Positions 23,477-34,490 of a DNA stretch of 64,000 bases are shown in pieces. Both the position numbers and the translations under genes were made by a program. Below the pieces are notes generated by a model. It did not search any database, had not been told where the DNA came from, and saw nothing but the letters and a program-made list of their open reading frames with translations. Source of the DNA: Apium graveolens (lineage: Eukaryota > Streptophyta > Magnoliopsida > Apiales > Apiaceae); NCBI RefSeq assembly GCF_009905375.1, contig NC_133647.1, positions 168,190,275 to 168,254,274 of the forward strand. Direction: 5' to 3'. Numbering within the stretch: position 1 is the first letter of the stretch; the number at the start of each line of letters is the position of its first letter.

Positions 23477-24440
23477 TCTATACTCTTTATTAATAAGCGA
23501 AACTGTGTATAATTTGGTGCTAAAAGTACTAAAGTATTAAAATACCAAATTTTGGTACTTACCTGACATAGGTTGACTTCTATTCTCTATAAACTTTGTT
23601 TTCAAAACAAATCGACTTCCCATCTTTGTAAATTTTATTTTCTTTGCAAACTACCGAGTAAATTACTAACACGAATTGACTTATATTCTCTGTATATTTT
23701 ATTTATTTATAAATTATATTAAAAATTTATTAAGTTACGTTAAATTAAGTAAAATAACATATATTTACTTTTATTTTGAAAAACTACTTACTACAAAGTA
23801 AACCATTAACACGAATTGACTTCAATTCTCTGTAAACTTTATTTTCTATCAGTTAGTGTCAAATCTAGTGTCAGTTTACTTTTAAATTGGATAATATAAC
23901 TTTAAAAATAATTAAGTAATAGCAAATGACTTTAGTAATATTTATTAACTTTTAAACTGAAAATTATTGATTTAACGATCGTATTTGTTATTATCCATCA
24001 CAACGTTTATTTACTTAAAATTAAAAAACATATTTTAACAATAACAAATTTATGGGTTGTATTTAGATTATATTAAGTAATATTAAATTAAGTTTAATAA
24101 CATCTATTTACTTTTAATTTGTAAATTAATTTTTATCGATAATTAAGTATCAAATAATATTAATTAATATTAAATTATCTAAAAAACAAATATTTGGTTC
24201 GTAAGATAGAGATACAATTCGTTTCACAAAAATAAAACTAATATGTTAGATTTCTATATCAAGTAAAACAATGCAAAACTAGAATTAAAGTGGAAAATTT
24301 CATAACTAATTCGATTCTTTTTAATCACATAACTATTTTTTGCAAGTACCAATTTTATATTTGATATTAATATATTAATTTTAATTCGTGTTTCGCACAA
24401 ATTGTGAATAATTCTCTACAAATATTAATTCGATATTTTT
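23477..24440 (+). mobile_element. Helitron-like element, 3' truncated
   Basis: It begins TCTATACTCTTTATTAATAAG directly after an A, inside the gag codons EYLI, as Helitrons do (insertion between A and T). The interior is AT-rich with no ORF. It stops at 24440, before the hairpin and CTAG end seen in the other two copies, and joins NLP-C exon sequence. Confidence 0.75.
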
Positions 24441-24866
24441 AGTTCCCTTGAAAGGGAAACAGAAAGAAGAAAGAATACCACAGCTGAGAGCAAAATGTAG
24501 GTGTGGGTATTCATCCTCTGAGTAAAACGAGATGTTAGGACTCATCTCGGAGGTGCCCTTATCGAATACGCGATCAATTACCCCGCTGCGGGTGTCAGAG
24601 CGAGACCATCTGATAGTACAACCCAGGAAATGAGACCTGTAAAGTAATAGTTTTCTTCTGGCATCGGCGTCACAACCAATTATATAATATTTGTTCGGAT
24701 CGATTGTGCGCTTATAGTAGTTTAATGTACATCCAAAATTAGTACTCTCAACTTGGCTTTGTGTCCAGAACAAAACCAGTAAATGTCCAAAACCCAGAGA
24801 TTTTAAAACCTCCAGATCTCCGTAAGCATCCTTCCCTGAATTTCCAACAATGGCGCCTTCCTCCAT
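24441..24866 (-). pseudogene. NIN-like protein, locus C, first-exon fragment
   Basis: The ATG at 24866 opens MEEGAIVGNSGKDAYGD and the frame runs through the NLP N-terminal region to FCFPFKGT at 24441, where it is cut by the Helitron end. The rest of the gene is absent. The last 108 bp (24441-24548) are identical to NLP-A; upstream it differs from A and B at many positions and carries extra residues (about 24720-24760). It is the most diverged of the four and its start codon confirms the start chosen for locus B. Confidence 0.8.
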
Positions 24867-25180
24867 TCTGCCCTCAATATATGTATCGGTGATTTCTGCT
24901 AAATTTCTTCTCTATTTCTTTCACACATTTTGTCTCCTTTCTTTATTTTCAATCTTCGGATGTGCTCAATTCTCCACTTTTGGTTTCCTTTTGCATTGCA
25001 CAATTAGTCAACAAAAGCATATTCGTTACTTTTACCTACTACTAATAATTTAGTAAACACTAAAACAACTAGCAAAGACTTCATAATAAAAATTAGTGTT
25101 TTAACTATAAAGTGGTATTGTTAAATAAAAAGACTATGAATGGGATCATTCTTTATATTCTCTTTTCCTTTTATTATTAG
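24867..25180. other. Upstream region of NLP-C
   Basis: AT-rich, no ORF. The first half resembles the upstream DNA of NLP-B. The last five bases, ATTAG, are the target duplication of the Tat element. Confidence 0.5.
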
Positions 25181-25394
25181 TGTTGGACCAGGGCAAGACG
25201 GCCCAAAGGAATTATAGTTAGAATAATCACAATACATCTTGGAAAGCCCAAGAAGGCCCACATTGTAAGGATTGAGCCCATTTGAGACTTAGTATAAATA
25301 AAGGACAACAATCTCATTTGAGGGGGTTGGCTAATTAAGCAAAGAAGATCATTTCCTAAAACTATAGACTAATAATAATATTATTGGTACATCA
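25181..25394 (+). repeat. 5' LTR of Tat element
   Basis: 214 bp, TGTTGG to ACATCA, with TATAAATA at 25293-25300. Short LTRs like this are unusual for the Tat lineage. Confidence 0.93.
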
Positions 25395-25412
25395 TTTGGC
25401 GCTAAAAGGAGC
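25395..25412 (+). other. Primer-binding site of Tat element
   Basis: TTTGGCGCTAAAAGGAGC starts directly after the LTR; the TGGCGC core is the usual plant Gypsy pattern. Confidence 0.75.
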
Positions 25413-25439
25413 TTTGCTTTAACAAGATCCAACCAGAAG

Positions 25440-27575
25440 ATGATTGTAGAAGAGCTTGATCCGGGAACCGCCGGACCAACTCAGGTAAAGGAGTTGACGG
25501 CAGAAGTTGCCGCCGACCCCTCGACCCACGACGATCGCGAGCTTCCAAAACAACCGGCATTGAAGCCGAAGTGTTTGTTCCCTCCACCTGAAGTTCCTTC
25601 AGAAGATCAATTTCTAGGATTGAAGGACTCACTCCAAAAGGACAGAAAAAGAAAAGCTGTGTCAGACCAGCGTTTTAGAGTTCAAACATCTAAAGGAAAA
25701 AAAGTTCTCTCGAGCGACGTTCGGCTACATTTGGAAAAGAAAGAAAGGCTAAAAGCCCAAAACCAAGGAAATCCAAAGGATTCGCCTGATTCAGATGAAG
25801 AACTCGAGTTTCTAGAGCGCGAAGCTCAGAGATTGCAGGCTAAACTTGAGCGAAAACGCGAGATTCACCGTCTCCGTCGAGAGCTCCAACAAACTACAAT
25901 TCAAAATGAAGGACAAGATGATGAATTTTATGATGAGGATGATGCGGAGTACGAATATGAGCCCTCGGCGGAGTCAACATATTCGCAACCTCGCGAACGT
26001 CGACAGAGGACAGTGTCATCTGCCGATGTCTCACATCAGACAGAATCCACAGAATCTATATCTCACGAGGAGTTCGCTAAAATGCAGGAGGAAATCGCCC
26101 AGATGCGTACCTTGATGAGAAATCAGGCAGGGTTTGAAACCGTTTCTGAGAGCCCCCTATCATTAGTGCTTGAGAAGGCGCGCATCGACAGGACGTTGAA
26201 AACGCCTGCTCTCGATCATTTCGACGGATCCTCGGACCCGTTAGCATTTCTAAATACATTTGACGGTCGCATGGCTTTCTTCGGCCACTCGGAGATCGCT
26301 AGGTGTCAGTTCTTCTCTACTTGCCTTCAAGGCACGGCTCTCCGATGGTACAGTAACTTGCCACCTTGGTCAATCGACTCGTGGACAACTCTGAAAAGCA
26401 AGTTTCAAGCCCGATTTTCCAGCAACTACAAAGGAATCAAAGTTACTGCATCCTTGATGACAATGCATCAACGCTCCGGCGAAAGTCTCAGGAGTTTTCT
26501 AACCCGGTTCAGAGAAGAGATAGCAGAAATTCCAGACTTAATAGAACAGATGGCAGTCAACTTCCTGACAGCGGGCATCGATAAGTCTAGGCATGGCCTC
26601 CTTTTAGAAGAGATCTTTGAAAAAAGGCCGAAAACACTACAGGCTGCGTTCCAGATTATAGAACACCGCATGATGCTTCAAGAAGCGGTAAGCTGTATAC
26701 AATCTCCACGGAGGTCGTCAAAGTACGAACGACGCCGAAGCTACAGTCCACGATCCCCTGCGAGGGAAAGGCGCCGAGAGCGACGTAGGTTGCCCCCGCC
26801 TCGCACATCGGACCTTCCCCCGAGGGATAGAAGAGAAAGGGATTGGCAGCCCCACAATCGATCTGAAAAAGAGTTCACTAAACTCAACACTGAGAAAATG
26901 ACAATTTTGGCGGTGTTGAAAACGGAACCGGACTATCGCCCTCCAAGACCCATGAAACCAGGAAGACCCCCAAGCTCCAGATATTGTGAATATCATGAAG
27001 ACACCGGCCATACAACAGAGCAATGTTTTCAACTTAGCAATCTCATCGAAGGAAAAATTCGTCGAGGGCAGCTAGTCCACTATGTGCAACACGATGATGA
27101 ACCCAGACGTCACCATCGAGGCGAAAACGACCGTGTAATCGACGTTATTTTTGGCGGCGTAGCCGCCGGGGGCCTCTCCCACAACTCTCGCAAGATTTAT
27201 GCTCGAGAAGTCTTTAATGTCAATCCCTCGACAGCTAAACGCCCTCGAGTGAATCCCTCCCCCGTCATCTCTTTCTCTGACGACGATTATCGTCCCGGTC
27301 TCATCGAAGGCCATCAAGATGCTCTCATCATCACAACACGTGTGGGAAACAATACGGTTAAGAAAATGTTGGTCGATAATGATAGCTCCGTCGACGTGTT
27401 ATATCACCATGCTTTTTCCCGAATGGACATAGGAGATCGAAGACTCGAAAACTCCCGAACCCCGCTATACGGGTTCACAGGCAATGAGGTTCACGTTGTA
27501 GGAACCATCGATATGCCAGTGCTTTTCGGTTCCCCCCTGTCAGATTTGGAAAATGGTCAAATTCCATGTGATTAG
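25440..27575 (+). CDS. Tat element gag-protease polyprotein
   Basis: An open frame of 711 residues. The N-terminal half is charged, with a coiled region (about 120-165: EREAQRLQAKLERKREIHRLRRELQ). The retrotransposon gag domain follows at about 250-360, with DHFDGSSDPLAFL, ALRWYSNLP and SFLTRFREE. A C-x-x-H...H...C segment (CEYHEDTGHTTEQC) is near 515-530. The aspartic protease lies at the end, where the active site reads VDNDSS instead of the usual VDNGSS or VDTGSS, so the glycine of the triad is lost. The frame ends in QIPCD at 27575, overlapping the pol frame, which suggests a 1-base deletion near 27550 rather than a natural shift. It would bind and package the element RNA. Confidence 0.88.
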   Translation: MIVEELDPGTAGPTQVKELTAEVAADPSTHDDRELPKQPALKPKCLFPPPEVPSEDQFLGLKDSLQKDRKRKAVSDQRFRVQTSKGKKVLSSDVRLHLEKKERLKAQNQGNPKDSPDSDEELEFLEREAQRLQAKLERKREIHRLRRELQQTTIQNEGQDDEFYDEDDAEYEYEPSAESTYSQPRERRQRTVSSADVSHQTESTESISHEEFAKMQEEIAQMRTLMRNQAGFETVSESPLSLVLEKARIDRTLKTPALDHFDGSSDPLAFLNTFDGRMAFFGHSEIARCQFFSTCLQGTALRWYSNLPPWSIDSWTTLKSKFQARFSSNYKGIKVTASLMTMHQRSGESLRSFLTRFREEIAEIPDLIEQMAVNFLTAGIDKSRHGLLLEEIFEKRPKTLQAAFQIIEHRMMLQEAVSCIQSPRRSSKYERRRSYSPRSPARERRRERRRLPPPRTSDLPPRDRRERDWQPHNRSEKEFTKLNTEKMTILAVLKTEPDYRPPRPMKPGRPPSSRYCEYHEDTGHTTEQCFQLSNLIEGKIRRGQLVHYVQHDDEPRRHHRGENDRVIDVIFGGVAAGGLSHNSRKIYAREVFNVNPSTAKRPRVNPSPVISFSDDDYRPGLIEGHQDALIITTRVGNNTVKKMLVDNDSSVDVLYHHAFSRMDIGDRRLENSRTPLYGFTGNEVHVVGTIDMPVLFGSPLSDLENGQIPCD

Positions 27576-30500
27576 CGCTTCCTCAAGCTTCAACGCCATT
27601 TTGGGACGAACGACGATCTCTGCGCTCCGAGCTATAACATCTATCTCCCACTTGAAAATGAAGTTTCCCACAGATTTCGGCGTGGGAGAAATGATTGGGG
27701 ATCAAGTAACAGCAAGACAATGCTACCTAACCACCGTTTCTCCAAGAAAAAAGACAGAGGAAGAGCTAGAAGTCAATCAAGTACTAGATATCGACCCAAG
27801 AGAATTGATTGACTCATCCACGAGCAATTCATGCTCCCCTCTCGAAGAAACAGAAGATATAGAAGTATTTGAAGGAAACCCAGATAAAACAACAAGAATC
27901 GGCAAAAACCTCTCATCAGATCTCAAAAGAGATATCACAAACCTCATTCGGGAATTCTCCGACATTTTCGCTTGGGTCCCGAGGGACATGCCTGACATCC
28001 CAGAGACCACTGCTCGACATTCGCTGCACATCAGTAAAGACACCAGGCCTGTCCGACAGAAACAACGCATATTCTCGGCCGAGAAAAGAGCAGCCATCGA
28101 CCAAGAGGTCGACAGACTCCTCGACGCCGGCTTCATCGAGCCCGTGCAATTCCCCACATGGATATCAAACGTAGTTCTGGTTAAGAAAAGCAATGGGAAG
28201 TGGAGAATGTGCATTGATTATTCAGATGTGAATAGGGCGTGCCCTAAAGATTTTTACCCTTTGCCCAATATCGACCAACTCATCGACGCCACAGCGGGAA
28301 ACGAACTCCTGTCCTTTATGGACGCCTTTTCGGGGTATAATCAAATTAAGATGGATTCCCATGACTGGCAACAAACTGCTTTCATTACTCATAGAGGGGT
28401 CTTTGGATACAAAGTAATGTCCTTCGGATTAATCAATGCGGGTGCTACTTTTCAGCAGACAATGGATAAAATATTCTCTTCGCAGATAGGAAGAAACATG
28501 CTAATATACGTCGATGACATGATCACAAAATCAAAAGCTACCTCCGACCACGTGACAGACCTTCGAGAAACGTTCACCAATGCGAGGGCAAATAACATGC
28601 GAATGAACCCGACAAAGTGTTCGTTCGGCCTTACTGCAGGTAAATTTTTGGGGTTCCTTGTTACCCAGAAAGGCATCGAGGCCGATCCAGCTCAGACGAA
28701 AGCTATTCTAGAAATGAGCAAACCAAGATCCATTAAAGACTTACAAAAACTCACAGGGAGTATAGCCGCACTTCGAAGGTTCATTCCTCAATCTTCAAAG
28801 AGATGCCTCCCATTTTTCTCTGCAATGAAAAAAGCTTCCAGATCATCGCAGTTTGAATGGAACGAAGACTGTGAAAAGAATTTCACGGAGTTAAAGATGT
28901 TTTTGACAAATCCTCCAGTTTTAACACGACCCTTAACAGGTGAGCCGCTACGGGTATATCTCTCAGCTTCCGACGAAACTGTCGCGGCAGTATTGGTCCA
29001 TGTCGATGAAGGAAAAGATATTCATGTATATTACATCAGTCACTCACTACGAGACGCGGAAACAAGGTACCCTCAAGTCGAGAAACTCGTGTACGCTCTC
29101 GTTGTCGCGAGTCGTAAGCTACGCCATTATTTTTAAGCGAGAGAAATCCATGTCCTGACCAATCTTCCCCTGAAAAGAATCCTGCACAAGCCCGACATAA
29201 CAGGCAGGCTCGCAGCTTGGACCATCGAGTTAAGCCAGTTCTACATCGAGTATAAACCTCGAACGGCGATCAAGGCCCAAGTTCTCTCAGATCTTGTCGC
29301 CGAATGCCAGTTCCAATCCAAGACGCACAAACCTGAAGAGGACCAGTCTCGTCCGTGGCTTCTGTTCGTTGATGGTTCCTCGACATCCGGCTCTGGAGGA
29401 GCAGGGGTCATATTAATCAGCCCAGGAGGATTCAAAATTCAGCAAGCTCTCAAGTTCGGGTTCTTTGCCACAAACAACATGGCCGAGTACGAGGCACTCA
29501 TTGCCGGTCTAAAACTCGCATCCGATCTCGAAGCAGGGGTCATTGACATATTTGGGGATTCTCAGTTGGTTTGCAAACAGATAAGTGGCGAATTTAAGAC
29601 GCATAATGAAAGGATGGCCCGATATTTAACAAGAACACAAGAGCTTCTTAGCAAATTCCCTTCATGGAAAATGTCAAACGTCGACAGAGAAGAGAACCAG
29701 TGGGCAGACTCTCTAACCAAACTAGCCTCTTCCAACCTCCCCACTAATCTCAGCCCAACATACGTCGACATTTTGGAGACCCCCTCTATCGACGAAATAT
29801 CAGTCAATCAAATCCAGGCTAGGCTCGATTGGCGCCAACCCTTCCTTGAGTACATTATCGACAACAAATTGCCTGAGCATAAGTCCGAAGCCCGCACCCT
29901 CATGTTCAAAGCCAGGAACTACTGTGTTGTGGGTTCGGAGTTATACCGACGTGCCCTCTCTGAACCTCTGCTCCGTTGCTTGTCTCCAGAAGAGGCCCTC
30001 CAAGCGATCGTAGAAATACATACGGGAATCTGTGGAGAACACCTAGGAGGGAAAACATTAGCCCTCAAAGTTATCCGACAAGGCCTGTTTTGGCCTACAA
30101 TACGGAAAGATTGTGAAGATTACGTCAAGAAATGTCAAGCATGTCAGCTGCACGAAAATGTAAACCGTCGACCCACAACTGAGCTGAACTCTATTCTCAG
30201 CCCATGCCCCTTTTTCCAATGGGGAATAGACATTGTGGGTCCCTTTCCAAAATCCAAAAATCAGTGCCAATACATCGTAGTCGCTGTGGATTACGCAACC
30301 AAATGGGTTGAAGCAAAACCACTTGCTAAAATTCGAGAAAAAGAGATGATAGAATTCTTTATGGAATACGTTGTCTTTCGCTTTGGGATCCCCAGAATCT
30401 TAGTTTCTGATAACGGCACTCAGTTTGTAGGAAAGCAATTTGAGGAGGCCCTGCTCGAATTAAAAGTCCAGCACATCAAAGCATCAGTAGCATACCCCCA

Positions 30501-31062
30501 AGCAAATGGACTAGCAGAGGTAACAAATAGAACCATCCTACAAGGCCTGAAGAAAAGAATTGAAGAAGTACCCCGATGTTGGGTCGACGAACTACCGAAT
30601 GTATTGTGGTCGTATAGGACGACTCCCCGAAGTGCGACGGGCGAAACTCCCTTCCGACTTGCATATGGAGTCGACGTTGTCATACCTGTCGAGATAAGTC
30701 TCACCTCACCACGGGTCGACGTATTCGATCCTGCTCTATCTCTCGTCGGACTTCGCCTTCACAATGATCTGTTAGAAGAAACAAGGGAAGAAGCCCGAGT
30801 GCGGATGGTTGCCCAACAAGAAAAAACTGCAAGGTACTTCAACAAAAAAGTCAAACCCAAAGACTTCAAGGTTAACGACCTTGTCTTAAGAGATTCCGCA
30901 GCATCACAACCCACTGTCTCAGGAAAATTCAAACCAGCTTGGGAAGGCCCTTATCGGATCTCGAGACTTGTAAGCTCGGGGACCTATGAGCTTGCGCACC
31001 TCGACGGGAAACCCATCAAAAATGCTTGGAATGGAATTCACCTCAAAAAGTTCTATCAGTAA
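27553..31062 (+). pseudogene. Tat element pol (RT, RNase H, archaeal-type RNase H, integrase), one stop codon
   Basis: One frame runs from 27553 to 31062 with a single TAA at 29134-29136, where LRHYF is followed by AREIHVLTNLPL, so a CAA codon was probably lost. RT shows LPNIDQLID, the FMDAFSGYNQI block and the catalytic YVDDM (about 28507-28521). A second RNase H begins FVDGSSTSGSGGAGVI (about 29360). Integrase shows a His/Cys zinc region (about 30020-30150), then core residues Asp in GIDIVGPF, Asp in VSDNGTQF and Glu in AEVTNRTI. The protein ends in a GPYRI-to-LKKFYQ tail. These catalytic residues are intact, so only the stop and the upstream frameshift block expression. The ATG at 27553 is not a natural start; it lies in the frameshift overlap. 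Confidence 0.9.
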
Positions 31063-31529
31063 TTTAATCTCGGTTGTAACTTGTTATCTTGAGGCAGTAA
31101 AATGCCATTTCAAAAACAAACCCTCGATGTAATAGGGGTCGTTACGAGGTTATGATGAACAAATTCCTTTAACTTGGAAAAAGCACAGACTCTCACTTCC
31201 TTCACTCCTTACTTAACTAAAAATAATCATTCATTTCTAGGCAAATGTTTATACAACCACTTCACGACGACGGTCTGGGCAATAAAATCTCTCTCATAAT
31301 GTAAACACTCGACTACGAAATTAACAAACGACTTAATGTTTCAAACTCGAGACAAATAGATAGCAAAACCAGCCAATACGTAACTGCTTACAACATAGAA
31401 ATAAACTTAAACAATGAATCGCATACCTTATACTTCCTACAAATCCATCATCCGGTGTTATCAATAAAGCTCTTAAACACTTAAAAATGTTCAAATACGA
31501 TTACAAAAATCACAGGGCATACCCTGCCT
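31063..31529. other. Spacer between pol and antisense ORF
   Basis: About 470 bp with no convincing gene on either strand. It separates the convergent ends of pol and the antisense ORF and probably carries 3' signals for both. Confidence 0.5.
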
Positions 31530-33781
31530 TCATGCGTTATTACCCTTCGACGCCAAGTCACGAAGATAGTCATCAAAGGCATGACCCTCGACGGCAAAAC
31601 CAGCCTCTTCCATCCGTCGAAGACATTGTCCATAACCGTCGCCCAGAGCACCAGCGATATCTTCAACGGCTTTCTCTACCTCTGTCTTCAAATCTTCATT
31701 TTCTTTCACGATCAACTTGTAGGAGCCATCCATTCCTTCGACCTGTCAAACCAAGCCTTGGCGCTTGCCTTTTTCCTCTTCAAGCTCCCTTTCCACCTCG
31801 AGCAGTCGACCCTCGAGTTCCTGTATCCTCCCACTCGACACCTGCTCGGTAGCCTCCATCTCAGCAACCTTTTTCGACAGTGCGGAATTTACCTTAGACA
31901 AATCAGCCACCCTGTGCTCGAGTTCCGCAAAACCCACCGCAATCTTCTTCTTTTCCCCCTTCAAGGCAGCAACTTCAGCTTCCAGCTTGGAACAAGCCTC
32001 ACCATCAACATCAGCCTTGTAATCCTCCAGTATATGCATAAAATCGGAAAGAAACTGCAAAAAAAAAAGAAAAAAGAAAAAAAGGGGGACATGAAATCAG
32101 GGTCGGCAACTATGACTATAAACGACCATGACCGAACATGAAAACAAAGAAACATGCACATTAAAAAGAAAGAGAAGGGAATGAAAGTACCCTCCCAGCC
32201 CGGCTCTTGCATCGATCAACAAGGTCCTCACGCTTCCTCCCATCATAAGCAACCAAATCCTGAGGTAAGTTAAAGAGGTTAAGTGCCCTCAAGGGCACAG
32301 TTGATCCCCCCGTCCATCGCTCCGTGGGCTGAATCTCGACCCTCATCACCTCTTTCTTCGATCGAGGGTCGACGGTCTTTCCATAAACCCTTTCCCCGGA
32401 AGTGGCCACATTTTTGTTCACACCCTCGACACCGCCCCCCCGTCCTCCAATAGCTACTTCATCATCCTCCCTCCGAAATCGCTTTCGAGGGTTACCTTCC
32501 ACGCGGACGAGATCTGAAACAACCCTCTCATTGTCTTCAATTACCTTGTTTCCCTGGTCATCAAGCAATTCAATTGAAACTGAATGAGGAACCCCCGACG
32601 GTCCAGCCCTGGCCGCATCAGCAGGCTTCCTCGCAGCACGCTGCAGTAACAACATCATTGTCTTGTCCATTCCTCCTCGAATCCCTCCGTCTAAAACCTT
32701 TTTAAGTGAGGCGCCTTCCACTACAAAGAAACAAACAAAACAATAAGTCAGCCATCCTATATATAAGCACTTACGAAAATTAAAATAAGCAAGAGCCGAC
32801 AATGACAAGTACAAAAACTAAGTACGTAAACAAAATAAGGGCAATAACAATTAATACATCCCCCTTACAATCGTGCATCCCTAAAAATCCAGAGTCCTTC
32901 AAATCTAAGTGCGTATACCATGTCCTCGACCCATGAAACTCATCGAGGTAGGCAGTATCGTGCTTCTCCATGTTATTTAAATAATCAATCGTGCCCTGGC
33001 TAACTTTCCCGCAAGGCTTTACAAATTCCAAGTCAGGACCCCCAACGTACAACCATTGCGAGTGATAACCAGAATTCGATGACCTAACACTAACAATCTT
33101 CATCCGTCGATGTCGGGAGTCGAAATATACTTGGCCACCATAGTACCGCACACCATAAATAGAGAAAAACAATTTCAAAGTCGGTGATCGACCCTTATCA
33201 CAGCACAGCGCCACGAAACCACTTAACTGAGCAACAGAATTTGGTGTCAGCTGCCCTAAACCACAACCGATAGCCTCATACATCGTCAGGAAGAACGGAT
33301 GCATGGGCAAACAAAGACCAAACTGAAATATTATCATCGCAACCCCATGCATCCCGAACTCGGGCATCATCCAAACCCTCTCATCTGCTGTCGGCACTCG
33401 GTACCGGTAGCCGTTAGACAGGTCGATGTACTTCTCCAACTTACCCGCAGGGGGGTCGACGGTGATGTAATAACTAAGATAGTTTAAACTAGGTTTGCTC
33501 TCAAATTCGATCCTACCTAGTCGAAGACTTTCCTCGACCGTTCTATTCCTAAGTTCCAGGGTACGAGGACTTAAGGGTGGAGAGGGCATAGAACCTGGAG
33601 GCACCCCCTTCAAAAACTCATCGCTCCCTAAGAAATCAAAAGATCCACACTGACCTAGGTCCGGGATCTCTAGATTATCCAAGTTCAAAACAGACTCCTC
33701 GTCACCCTCCTCTAACGGTCGCTTCCCGGGGTCCCGGTTGGTGGCACTATGCGACGACGACGACGAAGGAAAGTCGGCCAT
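31530..33781 (-). pseudogene. Antisense spliced ORF of Tat element (putative gypsy-type transposon domain), one stop
   Basis: Three exons on the strand opposite to pol join in phase: 33781-32869, 32720-32191 and 32054-31530, about 655 codons. Splice sites are GTAAGG/TTTGTAG and GTACTT/TTTGCAG. The ATG at 33781 gives MADFPSSSSSHSATNRDPGK. Exon 1 holds a globular region with YYITVDPPAGK, FGLCLPMHPFF and LTPNSVAQLSGF, which I recognise as the plant 'putative gypsy type transposon domain' (PF04195) found in proteins from Tat elements. Exon 2 is basic and disordered; exon 3 is a long coiled coil. An in-frame TGA at 31746-31748 interrupts exon 3. Antisense ORFs are a known trait of some Tat elements; function is not established. 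Confidence 0.78.
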
Positions 33782-34271
33782 TATAAACCGGTAAACTATA
33801 GATAAACATGACCGACCCGCAGATAAAAAGGAAAAGGAAGAGAGAGAGAGAGAGTAGAAGACTTACAGTGCGAGCCCAGAGCGCGCAGCAACCTCCTTTT
33901 AGATACCTGGAGAGGAAGTCGAAGAGGTTAGCCTGGAAACCTGCAAAAACAAAAAAAAAAACCTGGAAAAATAAATTCAAAAACACACATGAACGGATAT
34001 ATACCTTCAAAAAAAAAAAGCATTATGTTTAATTCCTTTCTTTTTTCGGACACACACATTTGACTCCTATCTCGAATTAACAGTTATTTCTTATTTTTCT
34101 TTTGCTTCGTTCTTTCGTTTTTTCACTGATTTTTCCCTTCATTTCATTATCCTGTCCGGTCACTAACTTTATTCAGGTATCAAGACAAAAATCTCGGAAT
34201 TCAAAACGCAAGGGTGGAGAGCACGAAAACGCAAATCTAAAGATATCGCGCAAAACAAGGAGGGGGACTAA
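33782..34271. other. Promoter side of the antisense ORF, and polypurine tract
   Basis: No ORF of note. The 33800-34050 stretch contains purine-rich and A-rich tracts and should include the antisense gene's promoter. The polypurine tract AAGGAGGGGGAC (34257-34268) marks the 3' LTR boundary. Confidence 0.5.
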
Positions 34272-34485
34272 TGTTGGACCAGGGCAAGACCGCCCAAAGG
34301 AATTATAGTTAGAATAATCACAATACATTATGTAAAGCCCAAGAAGGCCCACATTGTAAGAATTGAGCCCATTTGGGACTTAGTATAAATAAAGGACAAC
34401 AATCCCATTTGAGGGGGTTGGCTAATTAAGCAAAGAAGATCATCTCCTAAAACTATAGACTAATAATAATATTATTGGTACATCA
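34272..34485 (+). repeat. 3' LTR of Tat element
   Basis: 214 bp with TATAAATA at 34384-34391. It differs from the 5' LTR at 8 positions, 3 of them clustered around 34329-34333. Confidence 0.93.
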
Positions 34486-34490
34486 ATTAG

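Larger units (their letters stand above)
18605..24440. repeat. 5.8-kb duplicated block, copy 1
   Basis: From about 18605 to 24440 this window matches 46893-52728 almost base for base and in the same orientation. The block holds NLP-B, a Gypsy LTR with the start of its gag, and most of a Helitron-like unit. The left edge lies just past the broken first exon of NLP-A; the right edge is an abrupt switch from Helitron to NLP-C exon. The copies are about 22 kb apart. Confidence 0.9.
25181..34485 (+). mobile_element. Tat-lineage Gypsy LTR retrotransposon, nearly complete, 9305 bp
   Basis: Two 214-bp LTRs (25181-25394 and 34272-34485) flank gag-pro, pol and a long 3' region holding an antisense ORF. 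ATTAG is duplicated on both sides (25176-25180 and 34486-34490), which proves a single insertion event. The primer-binding site TTGGCGCTAAAAGGAGC follows the 5' LTR and the polypurine tract AAGGAGGGGGAC precedes the 3' LTR. The domain order PR-RT-RH-INT, a second RNase H segment of the archaeal type and the antisense ORF point to the Tat lineage. Eight substitutions separate the LTRs (about 3.7%), so the insertion is not very recent. Three lesions (gag-pol frameshift, a stop in pol, a stop in the antisense ORF) make it non-autonomous now. Before insertion, 25180 joined 34491. Confidence 0.93.

Noticed and set aside
24400..24866. Helitron gene capture of an NLP exon
   Set aside because: The Helitron stops before its hairpin and CTAG end, and no Helitron end is seen beyond the NLP-C fragment; a deletion or recombination junction fits better.
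27777..28214. Antisense frame opposite the Tat pol
   Set aside because: Shadow of the RT coding strand; no splice logic or domain, unlike the ORF at 31530-33781.
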